Shown: positions 34,557-43,165, counted from the first letter of the stretch. The stretch is 64,000 bases of DNA from Pseudonocardia alaniniphila (GCF_022524485.1 NZ_JAKXMK010000028.1:62001-126000), one strand, 5' to 3'. Program-made: numbers and translations. Notes: generated by a model not told the origin, from the letters alone.

Positions 34557-35429
34557 ATGGCCGCACCGCAGAGCCCCATCGGCTCCCGTCGCCGACTAGG
34601 AGCCGAACTTCGGCGTCTCCGGGGCAAGGCCGGGTTGACACTCGACGAGGTTGCGGACCTGATGACCTGCTCCACGTCCAAGATCTCCCGTCTGGAGACG
34701 GGGAAGGGCATCCCGAAGATGCCCGATATCCGCGAGTTGATACGGATCTACCGCGTCACCTCTGACACCGAGCAGGACATGCTGCTCCGCCTCGTGCGCG
34801 ACGGCAGGCAGCCGGGGTGGTGGGAGCCCCTGACCGAAGGGGTGCACCCCGAGCGGTTCGTGCTGGACAACCCGGGCAGGTATGCGGCGTTGGAGAACGA
34901 CGCCGCAGTGATCCACTCGTTCGACGTCACGCTGGTGTTCGGGCTTCTGCAGACAGCGGACTACGCCCGCACCGTCCTCTCGACGCTTCTGCCCCACCAC
35001 TCTCCACAGGAGATCGACCGCCTCGTGGAGCTGCGCGTCACGCGGCAGGACGCCTTGCGCCGGACCAGCCCGCCCCCGCTCGAGCTCGTCGCCGTCCTGG
35101 ACGAGGCGGTTCTCCGGCGGAAAGTCGGGGGAAGGGCAGTCTGGAAGGCGCAGCTCGAGTACATCATCGAGATGAGCGAGCTGCCGACCGTGTCGGTGCG
35201 AGTGCTGCCGTTCGAGTTGGGTTTGCTCCGTGCGCACTACGGACACTTCGTACTGCTCAAGATCCCCGACGAGCTGGGGTCTGATGTGGTCTACGTCGAG
35301 GGGCACGCGGGGGAGACGTACCTTGACGCGCAGTCCGAGGTGGACCGATACAAGGAGGTCTTCGCGGATGTCCTCCAGCACGCCCTCTCCCCGCATGAGT
35401 CGCGGGAGACCATCGCTCGATACCTGTGA
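34557..35429 (+). CDS. XRE-family regulator with DUF5753 domain (WhiJ-like)
   Basis: A 290-residue regulator. An N-terminal helix-turn-helix ('LGAELRRLRGKAGLTLDEVADLMTCSTSKISRLETGKG') is followed by the DUF5753 domain ('VTLVFGLLQTADYARTVLSTL', 'RRKVGGRAVWKAQLEYIIEMSELPTVSVRVLPFELG', 'FVLLKIPDELGSDVVYVEG'). In Streptomyces, relatives such as WhiJ act with small DUF397 proteins in developmental control, and a DUF397 gene follows 250 bases downstream. GGAG lies six bases before the ATG. The upstream gap holds a perfect 10-base palindrome, TGCAATTGCA, at 34484-34493, a candidate operator. Confidence 0.88.
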   Translation: MAAPQSPIGSRRRLGAELRRLRGKAGLTLDEVADLMTCSTSKISRLETGKGIPKMPDIRELIRIYRVTSDTEQDMLLRLVRDGRQPGWWEPLTEGVHPERFVLDNPGRYAALENDAAVIHSFDVTLVFGLLQTADYARTVLSTLLPHHSPQEIDRLVELRVTRQDALRRTSPPPLELVAVLDEAVLRRKVGGRAVWKAQLEYIIEMSELPTVSVRVLPFELGLLRAHYGHFVLLKIPDELGSDVVYVEGHAGETYLDAQSEVDRYKEVFADVLQHALSPHESRETIARYL

Positions 35430-35679
35430 CTCGCGCTGCACGATCCAGCGGTGACGGCATGTGCTTCGCTCTCTGGGGCTTGCACGGTCGGGTATGCCGG
35501 ATAGCAGGCTGAACCCAGCCAGTGTTTAAATCCGCCTGTCCCCACGGCTCCGCCGTCGGCTCTCGGCCCTCTGGGCGCGAACCGGTCGTCGATGCGGTCG
35601 CGGGGCTGCTGACCTGCTGCGTTTCCAAAATTCTCGACTGGGTGAGCCCCAAGATCAACTCTGGAGAGCGGAGGGCAAG

Positions 35680-35952
35680 ATGACCGGCGTACGCCGTACC
35701 GGCGAGGGCTCGACCCTCGTTGTCGGTACAACCCACCGCTCCCCCAGGAAGGCCCCAGCACCAGTGATCGAGTACCAGATCAGCAGCTACTGCAATGGCG
35801 GCGGCTGCGTCGAGGTCGGGCGGACGCCCGGCGGTCCTGTCGTGGTTCGCGACAGCAAGGACCCCGAGCGCCGGGCCTCGCTCGTCTTCACCGCCGAGGA
35901 GTGGGCGGCGTTCGTTGCCGGGGTGAAGAACGGGGAGTTCGACCTGGCCTGA
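35680..35952 (+). CDS. DUF397 protein
   Basis: A 90-residue protein whose C-terminal 60 residues are a DUF397 domain: 'SSYCNGGGCVEVGRTPGGPVVVRDSKDPERRASLVFTAEEWAAFVAGVKNGEFD'. The Cys-Gly-rich start and the 'FTAEEWAAF..GVKNGEF' end are diagnostic. The first 30 residues are basic and not conserved, so a later start is possible. In streptomycetes such proteins antagonise or assist the adjacent XRE regulator. Here the gene follows the XRE gene on the same strand. Confidence 0.88.
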   Translation: MTGVRRTGEGSTLVVGTTHRSPRKAPAPVIEYQISSYCNGGGCVEVGRTPGGPVVVRDSKDPERRASLVFTAEEWAAFVAGVKNGEFDLA

Positions 35953-36133
35953 CTGTGCCGGGCAACGTAACTGCGTCTCGGGCTCACTCGTCGGCGGACA
36001 GAGGTCCATCGTGGCGTCCGACGACGAGTGAGCCCGTACGCCCCCGTAAGCCGGGACGGCGCGCCGTTCATGTGAACGGCCCCCTGCGCCAACAGGGAGC
36101 CGCCCGTGCCCACCCCATGCAGAAGAAGGCGTA

Positions 36134-36313
36134 GTGACGGTACCGAATCGCAAAATGCCGGCGGACGACAGCTCGAAGATCCCCCTCAAAGTGCTGGTAG
36201 TGCTCATCCTCGGAGGGCTCGCAACCTGGGCGGCGATTGCCAACCCCGTCCTGGGTGTCGGCATCGGCGTGGGCCTCGCCACGATCGGCCTGCTCCTGGC
36301 GATCACCCGTTAG
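36134..36313 (+). CDS. Small two-helix membrane protein (59 residues)
   Basis: GTG at 36134 with AGAAGG five bases upstream opens a 59-residue frame. A short charged head ('NRKMPADDSSKIPLK') is followed by two hydrophobic segments, 'VLVVLILGGLATWAAIANPVLG' and 'IGVGLATIGLLLAITR'. No family recognised. It lies 180 bases after the DUF397 gene on the same strand. The good ribosome site and clean hydrophobic pattern support a real gene. Confidence 0.5.
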   Translation: MTVPNRKMPADDSSKIPLKVLVVLILGGLATWAAIANPVLGVGIGVGLATIGLLLAITR

Positions 36314-36483
36314 CCGTACGGTCCTGCCCGGTCTGACTGGCTCATAGGTTCGGACGAACGCGCCGCTCGTCCGCGGTTCTTCAACGCTGCGGGGCGGCTC
36401 TCGCCAGGTACTCCGGGAGCGCGCCCCACTGCAGACGGTGTCCGGCCGCGCGCCAGCCGTAGCCCAACCGTGACTCGAACATC

Positions 36484-36495
36484 TACCGATCGGTA
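36484..36495. promoter_or_regulatory. Perfect palindrome, TetR-type operator candidate
   Basis: TACCGATCGGTA is a perfect 12-base palindrome 71 bases upstream of the peptide-binding protein gene. Sites of this form are common operators for TetR-family repressors in actinobacteria. No TetR gene is in the window, so the regulator, if any, acts from elsewhere. Confidence 0.45.
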
Positions 36496-36566
36496 TCGCG
36501 GCCCATTACGTTCGGCATCCCCGCTCTTTACTGTTCGCGGGTCCAACCCGAAGAGGTGATGCCCGC

Positions 36567-38243
36567 ATGAGGTCAGCTGCCCGACGTCTCGCGGCCGTGT
36601 TCGCGGCCGGAGCGCTCGCCGTCACTCTCGCCGCCTGTGCTCAGTCCGAGCGGGAAAACGGAGCTGCCGAGGGCGGGTCCGGCGCCACCGGCGGCACCCT
36701 GGTGTTCGGAGTGCCGGGGGCGCCCGACAACTTCGACCCGATGTTCGCCCAGGACGGCGAGACCTTCCGGCCGGTGCGGCAGATGTTCGACACGCTGATC
36801 ACCTACAAGCTGGGTAGCTCCGAGCTCGCACCAGCGCTGGCCCTCGAGTGGACGCCGAACGCCGACTTCACCGAGTGGACCTTCAAGCTCCGCCAGGGCG
36901 TCAAGTTCCACGACGGCACCGACTTCAACGCCGAGGCCGTCTGCTTCAACTTCAACCGCTGGGTGAACCTGCCGAACGCTGCCGCACAGGCGCAGGCGGT
37001 CTACTACAGCGACACGTTCGAGGGCTTCACCAACAACCAGGCGAGCGCCACCGCCACACCCGTCTACAACTCGTGCTCCGCGCCCGACCAGTACACGGCC
37101 GTGATCAAGCTGAACCGCGCGAAGGGTGCCTTCCCCGCGGCGTTCGGTCTCACGTCGCTGTCGATCTCGAGCCCGACCGCGATGCAGCAGTACAACGCCG
37201 ACCAGATCGAGCAGAGCGGCGAGGCCTTCACCTACGGCCCCTACGCCACCGAGCACCCCACCGGCACCGGTCCGTTCAAGTTCGAGAGCTACGACCGCAC
37301 GGCCAACGTGATCACGCTCGTGAAGAACCCCGACTACTGGGGTGAGCCCGCCAAGGTCGACCGGTTGATCTTCCGCGTGATCCCGGACGAGAACGCGCGC
37401 AAGCAGGAGCTGCAGGCCGGCACGATCGACGGCTACGACTACCCGTCGCCCGCCGACTGGGAGTCGCTGAAGGGCAGCGGCTACAACGTGCTCGTCCGCC
37501 CGGTGTTCAACATCCTCTACCTGGGGATCAACCAGGCGAAGAACCCGGCGCTGCAGGACATCCGGGTGCGCCAGGCTCTGGCCTACGCGATCGACCGGGA
37601 GTCACTGGTGCGCAACCAGCTCCCCGAGGGCGCTGTGGTGGCCAGCCAGTTCCTGCCGGAGACGGTGGCCGGCTACGCGAGTGACATCCAGCCGATCCCG
37701 TACGACCCCGAGCGTGCCAAGGCGCTGCTCGCGGAGGCCGGTCAGTCGAACCTGACGGTCAACTTCTACTACCCGACCGAGGTCACCCGGCCGTACATGC
37801 CGAACCCCACCAACATCTTCACGGCGATCCAGGAGAACCTGCGCCAGGCGGGGATCACGGTGAACGCGGTGCCGCAGCCGTGGAACGGCGGTTACCTCGA
37901 CTCCGTCAGCGTCAACGGGGTGCACGACCTGCACCTGCTCGGGTGGACCGGCGACTACAACGACGCGGGCAACTTCATCGGCACGTTCTTCGGCCGCAAC
38001 AAGCCCGAGTTCGGCTTCACCGACCCGGCGCTCTTCCAGGAGATCGCGACCGCCGACACCACCTTCGATCCGGCGGGGCACGCCGCGGCGTACGAGCAGG
38101 TCAACCGAGACCTGATGACGAAGTACCTGCCGGCCGTCCCGCTCAGCAGCTCGCCGCCCGCCATCGTCGTACGGGAGAACGTCACGGGTCTGATCCCGTC
38201 GCCGTTGACGGACGAGCGGTTCTACACGGTCAGCAAGGGCTGA
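36567..38243 (+). CDS. Peptide ABC transporter substrate-binding lipoprotein (SBP_bac_5)
   Basis: A 558-residue family 5 binding protein. The lipoprotein signal ends 'LAVTLAACAQ' (Cys24). The mature part has the expected 'LVFGVPGAPDNFDPMFA', 'LALEWTPNADFTEWTFKLRQGVKFHDGTDFNAEAVCFNF' and 'IRVRQALAYAIDRESLVRN'. It delivers peptides, or in some relatives nickel or sugars, to the membrane complex encoded downstream. It is separated from the permease genes by a strong hairpin (38254-38291), a common arrangement that leaves more message for the binding protein. Start ATG at 36567; GAGGTGATG lies ahead. Confidence 0.93.
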   Translation: MRSAARRLAAVFAAGALAVTLAACAQSERENGAAEGGSGATGGTLVFGVPGAPDNFDPMFAQDGETFRPVRQMFDTLITYKLGSSELAPALALEWTPNADFTEWTFKLRQGVKFHDGTDFNAEAVCFNFNRWVNLPNAAAQAQAVYYSDTFEGFTNNQASATATPVYNSCSAPDQYTAVIKLNRAKGAFPAAFGLTSLSISSPTAMQQYNADQIEQSGEAFTYGPYATEHPTGTGPFKFESYDRTANVITLVKNPDYWGEPAKVDRLIFRVIPDENARKQELQAGTIDGYDYPSPADWESLKGSGYNVLVRPVFNILYLGINQAKNPALQDIRVRQALAYAIDRESLVRNQLPEGAVVASQFLPETVAGYASDIQPIPYDPERAKALLAEAGQSNLTVNFYYPTEVTRPYMPNPTNIFTAIQENLRQAGITVNAVPQPWNGGYLDSVSVNGVHDLHLLGWTGDYNDAGNFIGTFFGRNKPEFGFTDPALFQEIATADTTFDPAGHAAAYEQVNRDLMTKYLPAVPLSSSPPAIVVRENVTGLIPSPLTDERFYTVSKG

Positions 38244-38253
38244 CCCCGCCGAC

Positions 38254-38291
38254 CCCGGGTGGCGCCGCCGACGATGTCGGCGCCACCCGGG
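38254..38291 (+). terminator. Strong hairpin between the binding protein and permease genes
   Basis: Arms CCCGGGTGGCGCCG and CGGCGCCACCCGGG pair over 14 bases with a ten-base loop. It starts 11 bases after the binding-protein stop codon. It probably works as an attenuating terminator and 3' mRNA stabiliser, raising binding-protein output relative to the permeases. Confidence 0.7.
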
Positions 38292-38358
38292 TTCCCATGC
38301 GCCGCCGTCGGTAGCCACCCGCGGCGGCATATACGAGCGTTACACCAGGAGAGGGGAC

Positions 38359-39363
38359 ATGCTGCGATTCGTGTCGAGGCGCCTGTTACAGGTGATCCCG
38401 ACGCTGCTCCTGCTGTCACTGCTCGTGTTCGCGTGGCTACGTAGCCTTCCCGGCGGTCCGGCATCGGCTTTCCTCGGCGACCGTGCAACACCCGAACGGG
38501 TCGCCGAGCTCAACCGCGTCCTCGGCCTGGACCAGCCGATCATCGTGCAGTACGGCCGGTTCCTCGCCCGCGTGCTGACCGGTGACTTCGGCACATCGTC
38601 GATCACCGGCGAGCCGGTGATGGCCGAGATCGGGCGCGCGATGCCGGCCACCATCGAGCTGTCGGTCGCGGCGCTGCTGATCGCGGTGTCGCTCGGCATC
38701 CCGCTGGGCTACCTCGCGGCCCAGCACCGGGGACGGCCGCTCGACGTCACCACCGTGATCGGCACGCTCGTGGGCGTCGCGGTGCCGGTGTTCTTCCTGG
38801 GCTACCTGCTCAAGGCCGTGTTCGCGGTGCAGCTGGGCTGGTTCCCACCGTCGGGCCGCCAGACGGTGGGCCTCGACGCCACGAACGTCACCGGCTTCGC
38901 GGTGCTCGACGGGCTGCTCACCCGGGAGTGGGATGCGAGCTTCGACGCGCTCGGCCATCTCGTGCTGCCCGCGGTTGCGCTGGCCACGATTCCGCTCGCC
39001 GTGATCGTGCGGATCACGCGGGCGTCGGTGCTCGACGTCTTCGGTTCGGACTTCGTGCGCACCGCCAACTCCAAGGGCCTCGCCCCCGGCACCGTGCGCA
39101 GCCGCCACGTCCTGCGCAACGCACTGCTGCCGGTGTCCACGACCATCGGCCTCCAGGTCGGCCTGTTGCTTGCCGGGGCGGTACTCACCGAGAAGGTGTT
39201 CGTGTGGGGTGGGATCGGCACACTGCTCGCCGACGCCATCACGCTCCGGGACTACCCGCGGCTGCAGGCGTTGCTGCTGCTGGGGGCGCTCGTGTACGTG
39301 CTGGTGAATCTGCTCGTCGATCTCTCCTACGCGATCATCGACCCGCGGGTCCGGCTCTCATGA
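38359..39363 (+). CDS. Peptide ABC transporter permease (DppB type)
   Basis: A 334-residue permease. It begins 'LRFVSRRLLQVIPTLLLLSLLVFAWLRSLPGGPASAFLG', the standard DppB/OppB opening, and has a first helix, a periplasmic loop ('LNRVLGLDQPIIVQYGRFL') and the EAA coupling loop 'FVRTANSKGLAPGTVRSRHVLRNALLPV'. Six helices are expected. It pairs with the DppC-type permease 32 bases downstream to form the channel. Confidence 0.93.
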   Translation: MLRFVSRRLLQVIPTLLLLSLLVFAWLRSLPGGPASAFLGDRATPERVAELNRVLGLDQPIIVQYGRFLARVLTGDFGTSSITGEPVMAEIGRAMPATIELSVAALLIAVSLGIPLGYLAAQHRGRPLDVTTVIGTLVGVAVPVFFLGYLLKAVFAVQLGWFPPSGRQTVGLDATNVTGFAVLDGLLTREWDASFDALGHLVLPAVALATIPLAVIVRITRASVLDVFGSDFVRTANSKGLAPGTVRSRHVLRNALLPVSTTIGLQVGLLLAGAVLTEKVFVWGGIGTLLADAITLRDYPRLQALLLLGALVYVLVNLLVDLSYAIIDPRVRLS

Positions 39364-39394
39364 CCAGCGTTCTGGCAACGATCGGGTTTCCGGC

Positions 39395-40318
39395 ATGACC
39401 ACCACGTGGGCGGAGCGCCGGAAGGCGCGGATCGACGACCTCTCCGCCGGACGAAGCCTCAGCTCGGAGGCGTTCCGGCGGCTGCGCCGCGACCCGGTGG
39501 CGATCGCGGGCGCGGTGATCGTCGGCCTGTTCGTGGTGGTCGCCGCGTTGGCGCCGCTGATCGCCCCGCACGGGCCTGCCGAGGCGTTCCCGCAGCTGCA
39601 GGAGAACCTGCGGCCGGGCTCGATCCCCGGACCACAGGACGGCTTCCCGCTGGGCAGCGACCAGCTCGGGCGCGACTTCTTCTCCCGGCTGATCCTGGCC
39701 GCGCAACAGACACTGCTGGTGGGTGTGCTCGCCACGCTGATCGGGCTCGCGGCCGGCATCGTGATCGGCGCCCTCGCCGGCGCGTTCGGCGGCTGGGTCG
39801 ACACCCTGCTCATGCGCATCACCGACGTCCTGCTGGCCATCCCGAGCCTGCTGCTCGCGATCTCCGTGGCCGCGCTGGCCGCGAGCCCGTCGCAGACCAC
39901 GGTCATCATCGCGGTGGCGATCGTCGGTGTGCCGATCTTCGCGCGGTTGCTCCGCGGCTCGATGCTCGCGCAGCGGGAGAGTGACCACGTCGTCGCGGCC
40001 ACGGCGCTGGGCGTGAAGCGGAGCGCGGTGGTGCTGCGCCACATGCTCCCCAACGCGATCGGGCCCGTGATCGTGCAGGCCACGCTCACGCTCGCCACGT
40101 CGATCCTGGACGCGGCAGCGCTGTCCTTCCTGGGCCTGGGCGACGCCGACCCCGGTCGTGCCGAATGGGGGCTCATGCTCGCGCAGGCGCAGACCTACCT
40201 CGACGTGCGACCCGCGCTCGCCTTCTTCCCGGCGGCCGCGATCATCGTGGTGGCGCTGGGCTTCACGCTCCTGGGCGAGTCGCTGCGCGAGGCCCTCGAT
40301 CCGAAGGGGCGCCGATGA
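39395..40318 (+). CDS. Peptide ABC transporter permease (DppC type)
   Basis: A 307-residue permease. The N terminus 'SSEAFRRLRRDPVAIAGAVIVGLFVVVAALAPLIAPHGP', the loop 'FPLGSDQLGRDFFSRLILAAQQTLLVGVLATLIGL' and the EAA loop 'HVVAATALGVKRSAVVLRHMLPNAIGPVIVQATL' are those of DppC/OppC proteins. Its stop codon overlaps the start of the first mini-ORF repeat (ATGA at 40315-40318), instead of directly overlapping the ATPase gene. Confidence 0.93.
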   Translation: MTTTWAERRKARIDDLSAGRSLSSEAFRRLRRDPVAIAGAVIVGLFVVVAALAPLIAPHGPAEAFPQLQENLRPGSIPGPQDGFPLGSDQLGRDFFSRLILAAQQTLLVGVLATLIGLAAGIVIGALAGAFGGWVDTLLMRITDVLLAIPSLLLAISVAALAASPSQTTVIIAVAIVGVPIFARLLRGSMLAQRESDHVVAATALGVKRSAVVLRHMLPNAIGPVIVQATLTLATSILDAAALSFLGLGDADPGRAEWGLMLAQAQTYLDVRPALAFFPAAAIIVVALGFTLLGESLREALDPKGRR

Positions 40319-40392
40319 GCGAGCTTGCGAGCGAATCAGTGTCACAGCGCCTTCGCGAAGCGTCGACCGAGCGCAGCGAGGGAGTGCGATGA
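40315..40392 (+). CDS. Mini-ORF repeat, unit 1 (25 residues)
   Basis: An intact 26-codon frame: its ATG overlaps the permease stop (ATGA) and its own TGA overlaps the next unit's ATG. The peptide begins MSELASESVSQRLREAS and ends ERSEGVR, hydrophilic and with no known domain. The DNA contains the palindrome CTTCGCGAAG. It ends GAGGGAGTGCGATGA, placing a ribosome-site-like GGAG four bases before the next ATG. Three more copies exist in the window. Whether the peptide is stable is unknown. Confidence 0.6.
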   Translation: MSELASESVSQRLREASTERSEGVR

Positions 40393-40481
40393 GCGAGCTT
40401 GCGAGCGAATCAGTGTCACAGCGCCTTCGCACTCTGACGTCTCCCGATGGGCCGACCGAGCGCAGCGAGGGAGTGCGATGA
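40389..40481 (+). CDS. Mini-ORF repeat, unit 2 (30 residues, with a variant middle)
   Basis: The same repeat as unit 1 at both ends, but the middle (TLTSPDGP) replaces Glu-Ala-Ser and lengthens the frame by five codons without breaking it. Its stop overlaps the ATG of the ATPase gene at 40478. Retention of the frame despite the changed middle suggests that coupling, not the peptide sequence, is what matters. Confidence 0.6.
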   Translation: MSELASESVSQRLRTLTSPDGPTERSEGVR

Positions 40482-41458
40482 GTGCGTTGCTGGAGGTGCG
40501 TGACCTTCAGGTCGCCTTCACCCGCCGCCGTGAGCCCGACACGATCGCCGTCGACGGGGTGAGCTTCGACGTCGTCCCAGGCCAGGTGGTCGGCCTCGTC
40601 GGGGAGTCCGGTTGTGGCAAGTCGGTGACGTCGCTGGCGATCATGCGGCTGTTGCCCACTCGCGGGGTGCGGGTCACCGGATCGGTGCGGATGGACGGCA
40701 CGGATCTGCTGACGCTGTCCGAGTCGCAGATGCGGGAGCGCCGCGGCCGTGACCTGTCGATGGTGTTCCAGGATCCGCTCTCGTCGCTCAATCCCGTGAT
40801 CCCGATCGGCCTGCAGGTCACCGAGGTGCTGCGCCGCCACCGGGGCATGGCGGGCGACAAGGCCCGCAAGGCTGCGGCCGAGCTGCTGGAGCGGGTGGGC
40901 ATCCCCGACCCCCGGCGCAGGCTCGACTCCTACCCCCACCAGCTCTCCGGCGGCATGCGCCAGCGCGCCCTCATCGCGATCGCCCTCGCCTGCCAGCCGC
41001 GGCTGCTCATCGCCGACGAACCGACCACCGCCCTCGACGTCACGATCCAGGCGCAGATCCTCGGGCTGCTGTCCGAGCTCGTGCAGGAGACGGGCGCGGC
41101 CCTGATCATGATCACGCACGACCTCGGTGTCGTCGCCGGGCTGTGCGAGACCGTGAACGTGCTCTACAGCGGACGGATCGTCGAGCGCGCGCAGCGGCAC
41201 CGGCTCTTCGGCACGCCGCGCCACCCCTACACGCATGGACTGCTGCGCTCGATCCCCCGGCTGGACGCGCCGCCGGGGGAGGAGCTGGAGGCGATCCGCG
41301 GTTCCGTGGTCGACAACCTGCCGTGGGGCCACGCCTGCGCGTTCGCGCCGCGATGCCCGCGCGAGATCGAACAATGCACCGAGGTCAGCCCTCCGGTCGA
41401 GACGAGCGGTGGCCGGCTGCTGCGGTGCCACAACCCCGTTCCGGCAAGCGCGGAGTGA
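40478..41458 (+). CDS. Peptide ABC transporter ATPase (DppD type)
   Basis: A 326-residue ATPase. Walker A is GESGCGKSVTS, the signature is 'LSGGMRQRALIAIAL', Walker B is 'LLIADEPTTALDV', and the switch His is in 'MITHDLGVVAG'. The C-terminal oligopeptide extension ('HPYTHGLLRSIPRLD' and 'ACAFAPRCPREIEQCTE', with Cys ligands for a metal cluster) is present. The ATG at 40478 is supplied by the end of mini-ORF unit 2. Its stop is eight bases before the next ATPase gene's GGAG-preceded ATG. Confidence 0.93.
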   Translation: MSALLEVRDLQVAFTRRREPDTIAVDGVSFDVVPGQVVGLVGESGCGKSVTSLAIMRLLPTRGVRVTGSVRMDGTDLLTLSESQMRERRGRDLSMVFQDPLSSLNPVIPIGLQVTEVLRRHRGMAGDKARKAAAELLERVGIPDPRRRLDSYPHQLSGGMRQRALIAIALACQPRLLIADEPTTALDVTIQAQILGLLSELVQETGAALIMITHDLGVVAGLCETVNVLYSGRIVERAQRHRLFGTPRHPYTHGLLRSIPRLDAPPGEELEAIRGSVVDNLPWGHACAFAPRCPREIEQCTEVSPPVETSGGRLLRCHNPVPASAE

Positions 41459-41463
41459 CCGCC

Positions 41464-42579
41464 ATGGAGACGAGCGAACCCCTGCTCGACGTCCGCGATC
41501 TCGCGGTCCACTTCCCGATCAAGCGCGGCGCCGTGCTCGACCGCACCGTCGGGCACGTGTACGCGGTGGACGGTGTCTCGCTCCAGATCGGACGTGGCGA
41601 GACCTACGGGCTGGTGGGCGAGTCGGGCTGCGGCAAGTCCACCCTCGGGCGGGCGATCCTGCGGCTCGTGGATCTGACCGCGGGGCAGGTGACGTTCGAC
41701 GGCGTCGACGTGGCGCACCTGCGGGGTGAGCAGCTGCGCCGGATGCGCCGCCGCTTCCAGATGGTGTTCCAGGATCCGATGTCCAGCCTGGACCCCCGCC
41801 AGTCCGTGGAGTCGCTGCTCACCGAGGGAATGAAGGCCCACGGCCTCTCCCGCGGCCGCGCGGCCGACGGAGCGCGCCTGCGCGAGCTCGTCGACTCGGT
41901 CGGGCTGCCGGCAGGCGCGCTGCGCCGCTACCCGCACGAGTTCTCCGGCGGCCAGCGCCAGCGCATCGGGATCGCCCGCGCGCTCTGCGTCGAGCCCGAT
42001 CTGATCGTGGCCGACGAACCGGTGTCGGCGCTCGACGTCTCGGTGCAGGCGCAGGTCCTGAACCTGCTCGGCAGGCTGCAGGCCGAATTGGGCCTCACCT
42101 ACCTGGTGATCGCGCACGACCTGGCGGTTGTGCGGCACGTGAGCGACCGGGTGGGCGTGATGTACCTCGGTGGGCTCGTCGAGGAGGCGCCCTCCCAGGC
42201 TCTTTACGACGATCCGCAGCACCCCTACACGCGGGCCCTGCTCTCGGCAGTGCCGGTGCCGGACCCCGAGTTGGAGGACCGCCGGGAGCGAATCCTGCTC
42301 ACCGGGGACCTGCCGTCGCCCGCTGCGCCCCCCAGCGGATGTCGCTTCCACACGCGTTGCCCGTGGCGTCAGCCGACGAGGTGCGACGACGAGCGGCCCT
42401 TGCTGCGCGTGATCGATGGAGCGCCCGCAGGGCACCGGGTCGCCTGCCACTACGCGGAGGACATCCGCAGTGGACGACTCCAGACGCACCGCGTCGACGT
42501 CGAGGCGGTCGACGACGTCCTCGCCCCGGGTGCGGTGCCGGACCTGCCCGGCTCGGTTACGGAGATCCTGGGTCGCTGA
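41464..42579 (+). CDS. Peptide ABC transporter ATPase (DppF type)
   Basis: A 371-residue ATPase: Walker A GESGCGKSTLGR, signature 'FSGGQRQRIGIARAL', Walker B 'LIVADEPVSALDV', switch 'VIAHDLAVVRH', and C-terminal 'HPYTRALLSAVPVPDP' with 'GCRFHTRCPW'. It completes the five-gene importer. The ATG at 41464 has GGAG eight bases upstream; the GTG at 41455, overlapping the DppD stop as GTGA, is an alternative. The last 23 bases overlap the end of the DedA gene on the other strand. The C terminus ends with an extra acidic tail of about 30 residues. Confidence 0.92.
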   Translation: METSEPLLDVRDLAVHFPIKRGAVLDRTVGHVYAVDGVSLQIGRGETYGLVGESGCGKSTLGRAILRLVDLTAGQVTFDGVDVAHLRGEQLRRMRRRFQMVFQDPMSSLDPRQSVESLLTEGMKAHGLSRGRAADGARLRELVDSVGLPAGALRRYPHEFSGGQRQRIGIARALCVEPDLIVADEPVSALDVSVQAQVLNLLGRLQAELGLTYLVIAHDLAVVRHVSDRVGVMYLGGLVEEAPSQALYDDPQHPYTRALLSAVPVPDPELEDRRERILLTGDLPSPAAPPSGCRFHTRCPWRQPTRCDDERPLLRVIDGAPAGHRVACHYAEDIRSGRLQTHRVDVEAVDDVLAPGAVPDLPGSVTEILGR

Positions 42580-43165
42580 GCGGTGCTGCCTTGCTGGGCT
42601 GTGTGACCTCGGCAGATTCCCGCGCCCGGGCCCGGCGGGCGAGCAGCGCACCGAGGATGAACGCTGCCGGCACGCCGACTATGACGCCGAGCAGTGGGTC
42701 ACCCGTCGCCTTCCCGCCGACGTAGCCGATCAGGACGTACACCGCCGACCACAGCAGCGCGCCGAGCACCGACGCCCGCGCGACCGCGCGCCACGGCAGG
42801 CGTAGAGCGCCGCAGAGCAGTGTGGAGACCACGACTCCGACCGGCACGAAGTACGACGGCACGATCACCGCCGCGCCGGCCGTGCGCACCCGGGACTCCA
42901 CCCAGTCGGCCGCGCGTGCTCCTGCACGCCGTCGCCGGAGCCGCGCGAGCAGCGCGGGACCGGCGTACCAGCCGATGGCGTACTTGACGAGGTCGCTGAG
43001 GAGGGAACCGATCGCAGAAGCCACGATCACCAGCGGCAGCCACAGCGCACCTTCGGCCGACCACGACCCGCCGGCGACCAGCACCGGCTCGGCAGGGGTG
43101 AACGGTAGAGAAGTCCACAGCAAGACGACGAGATAGGCGGCGGTGGGGTTCACCGGCAGCTGCAC
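42557..43165 (-). CDS. DedA-like membrane protein
   Basis: A 202-residue protein of the DedA/SNARE-associated (VTT) family. 'LPFTPAEPVLVAGGSWSA', 'IGSLLSDLVKYAIGWYAGPALLARLRRR' and 'GAAVIVPSYFVPVGVVVSTLLCGALRLPWRAVARASVLGALLWSAVYVLIGYVGG' cover the re-entrant loop region with the usual charged residues. Members transport or flip lipids such as undecaprenyl phosphate or phosphatidylethanolamine. The subgroup here is not determined. The GTG at 43165 has a poor ribosome site, and a GTG four codons later is possible. Confidence 0.8.
   Translation of the reverse strand: MQLPVNPTAAYLVVLLWTSLPFTPAEPVLVAGGSWSAEGALWLPLVIVASAIGSLLSDLVKYAIGWYAGPALLARLRRRRAGARAADWVESRVRTAGAAVIVPSYFVPVGVVVSTLLCGALRLPWRAVARASVLGALLWSAVYVLIGYVGGKATGDPLLGVIVGVPAAFILGALLARRARARESAEVTQPSKAAPLSDPGSP

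Noticed and set aside
39335..41431. 698-residue open frame on the minus strand
   Set aside because: It is the shadow of the peptide transporter permease and ATPase genes, with no family signature.
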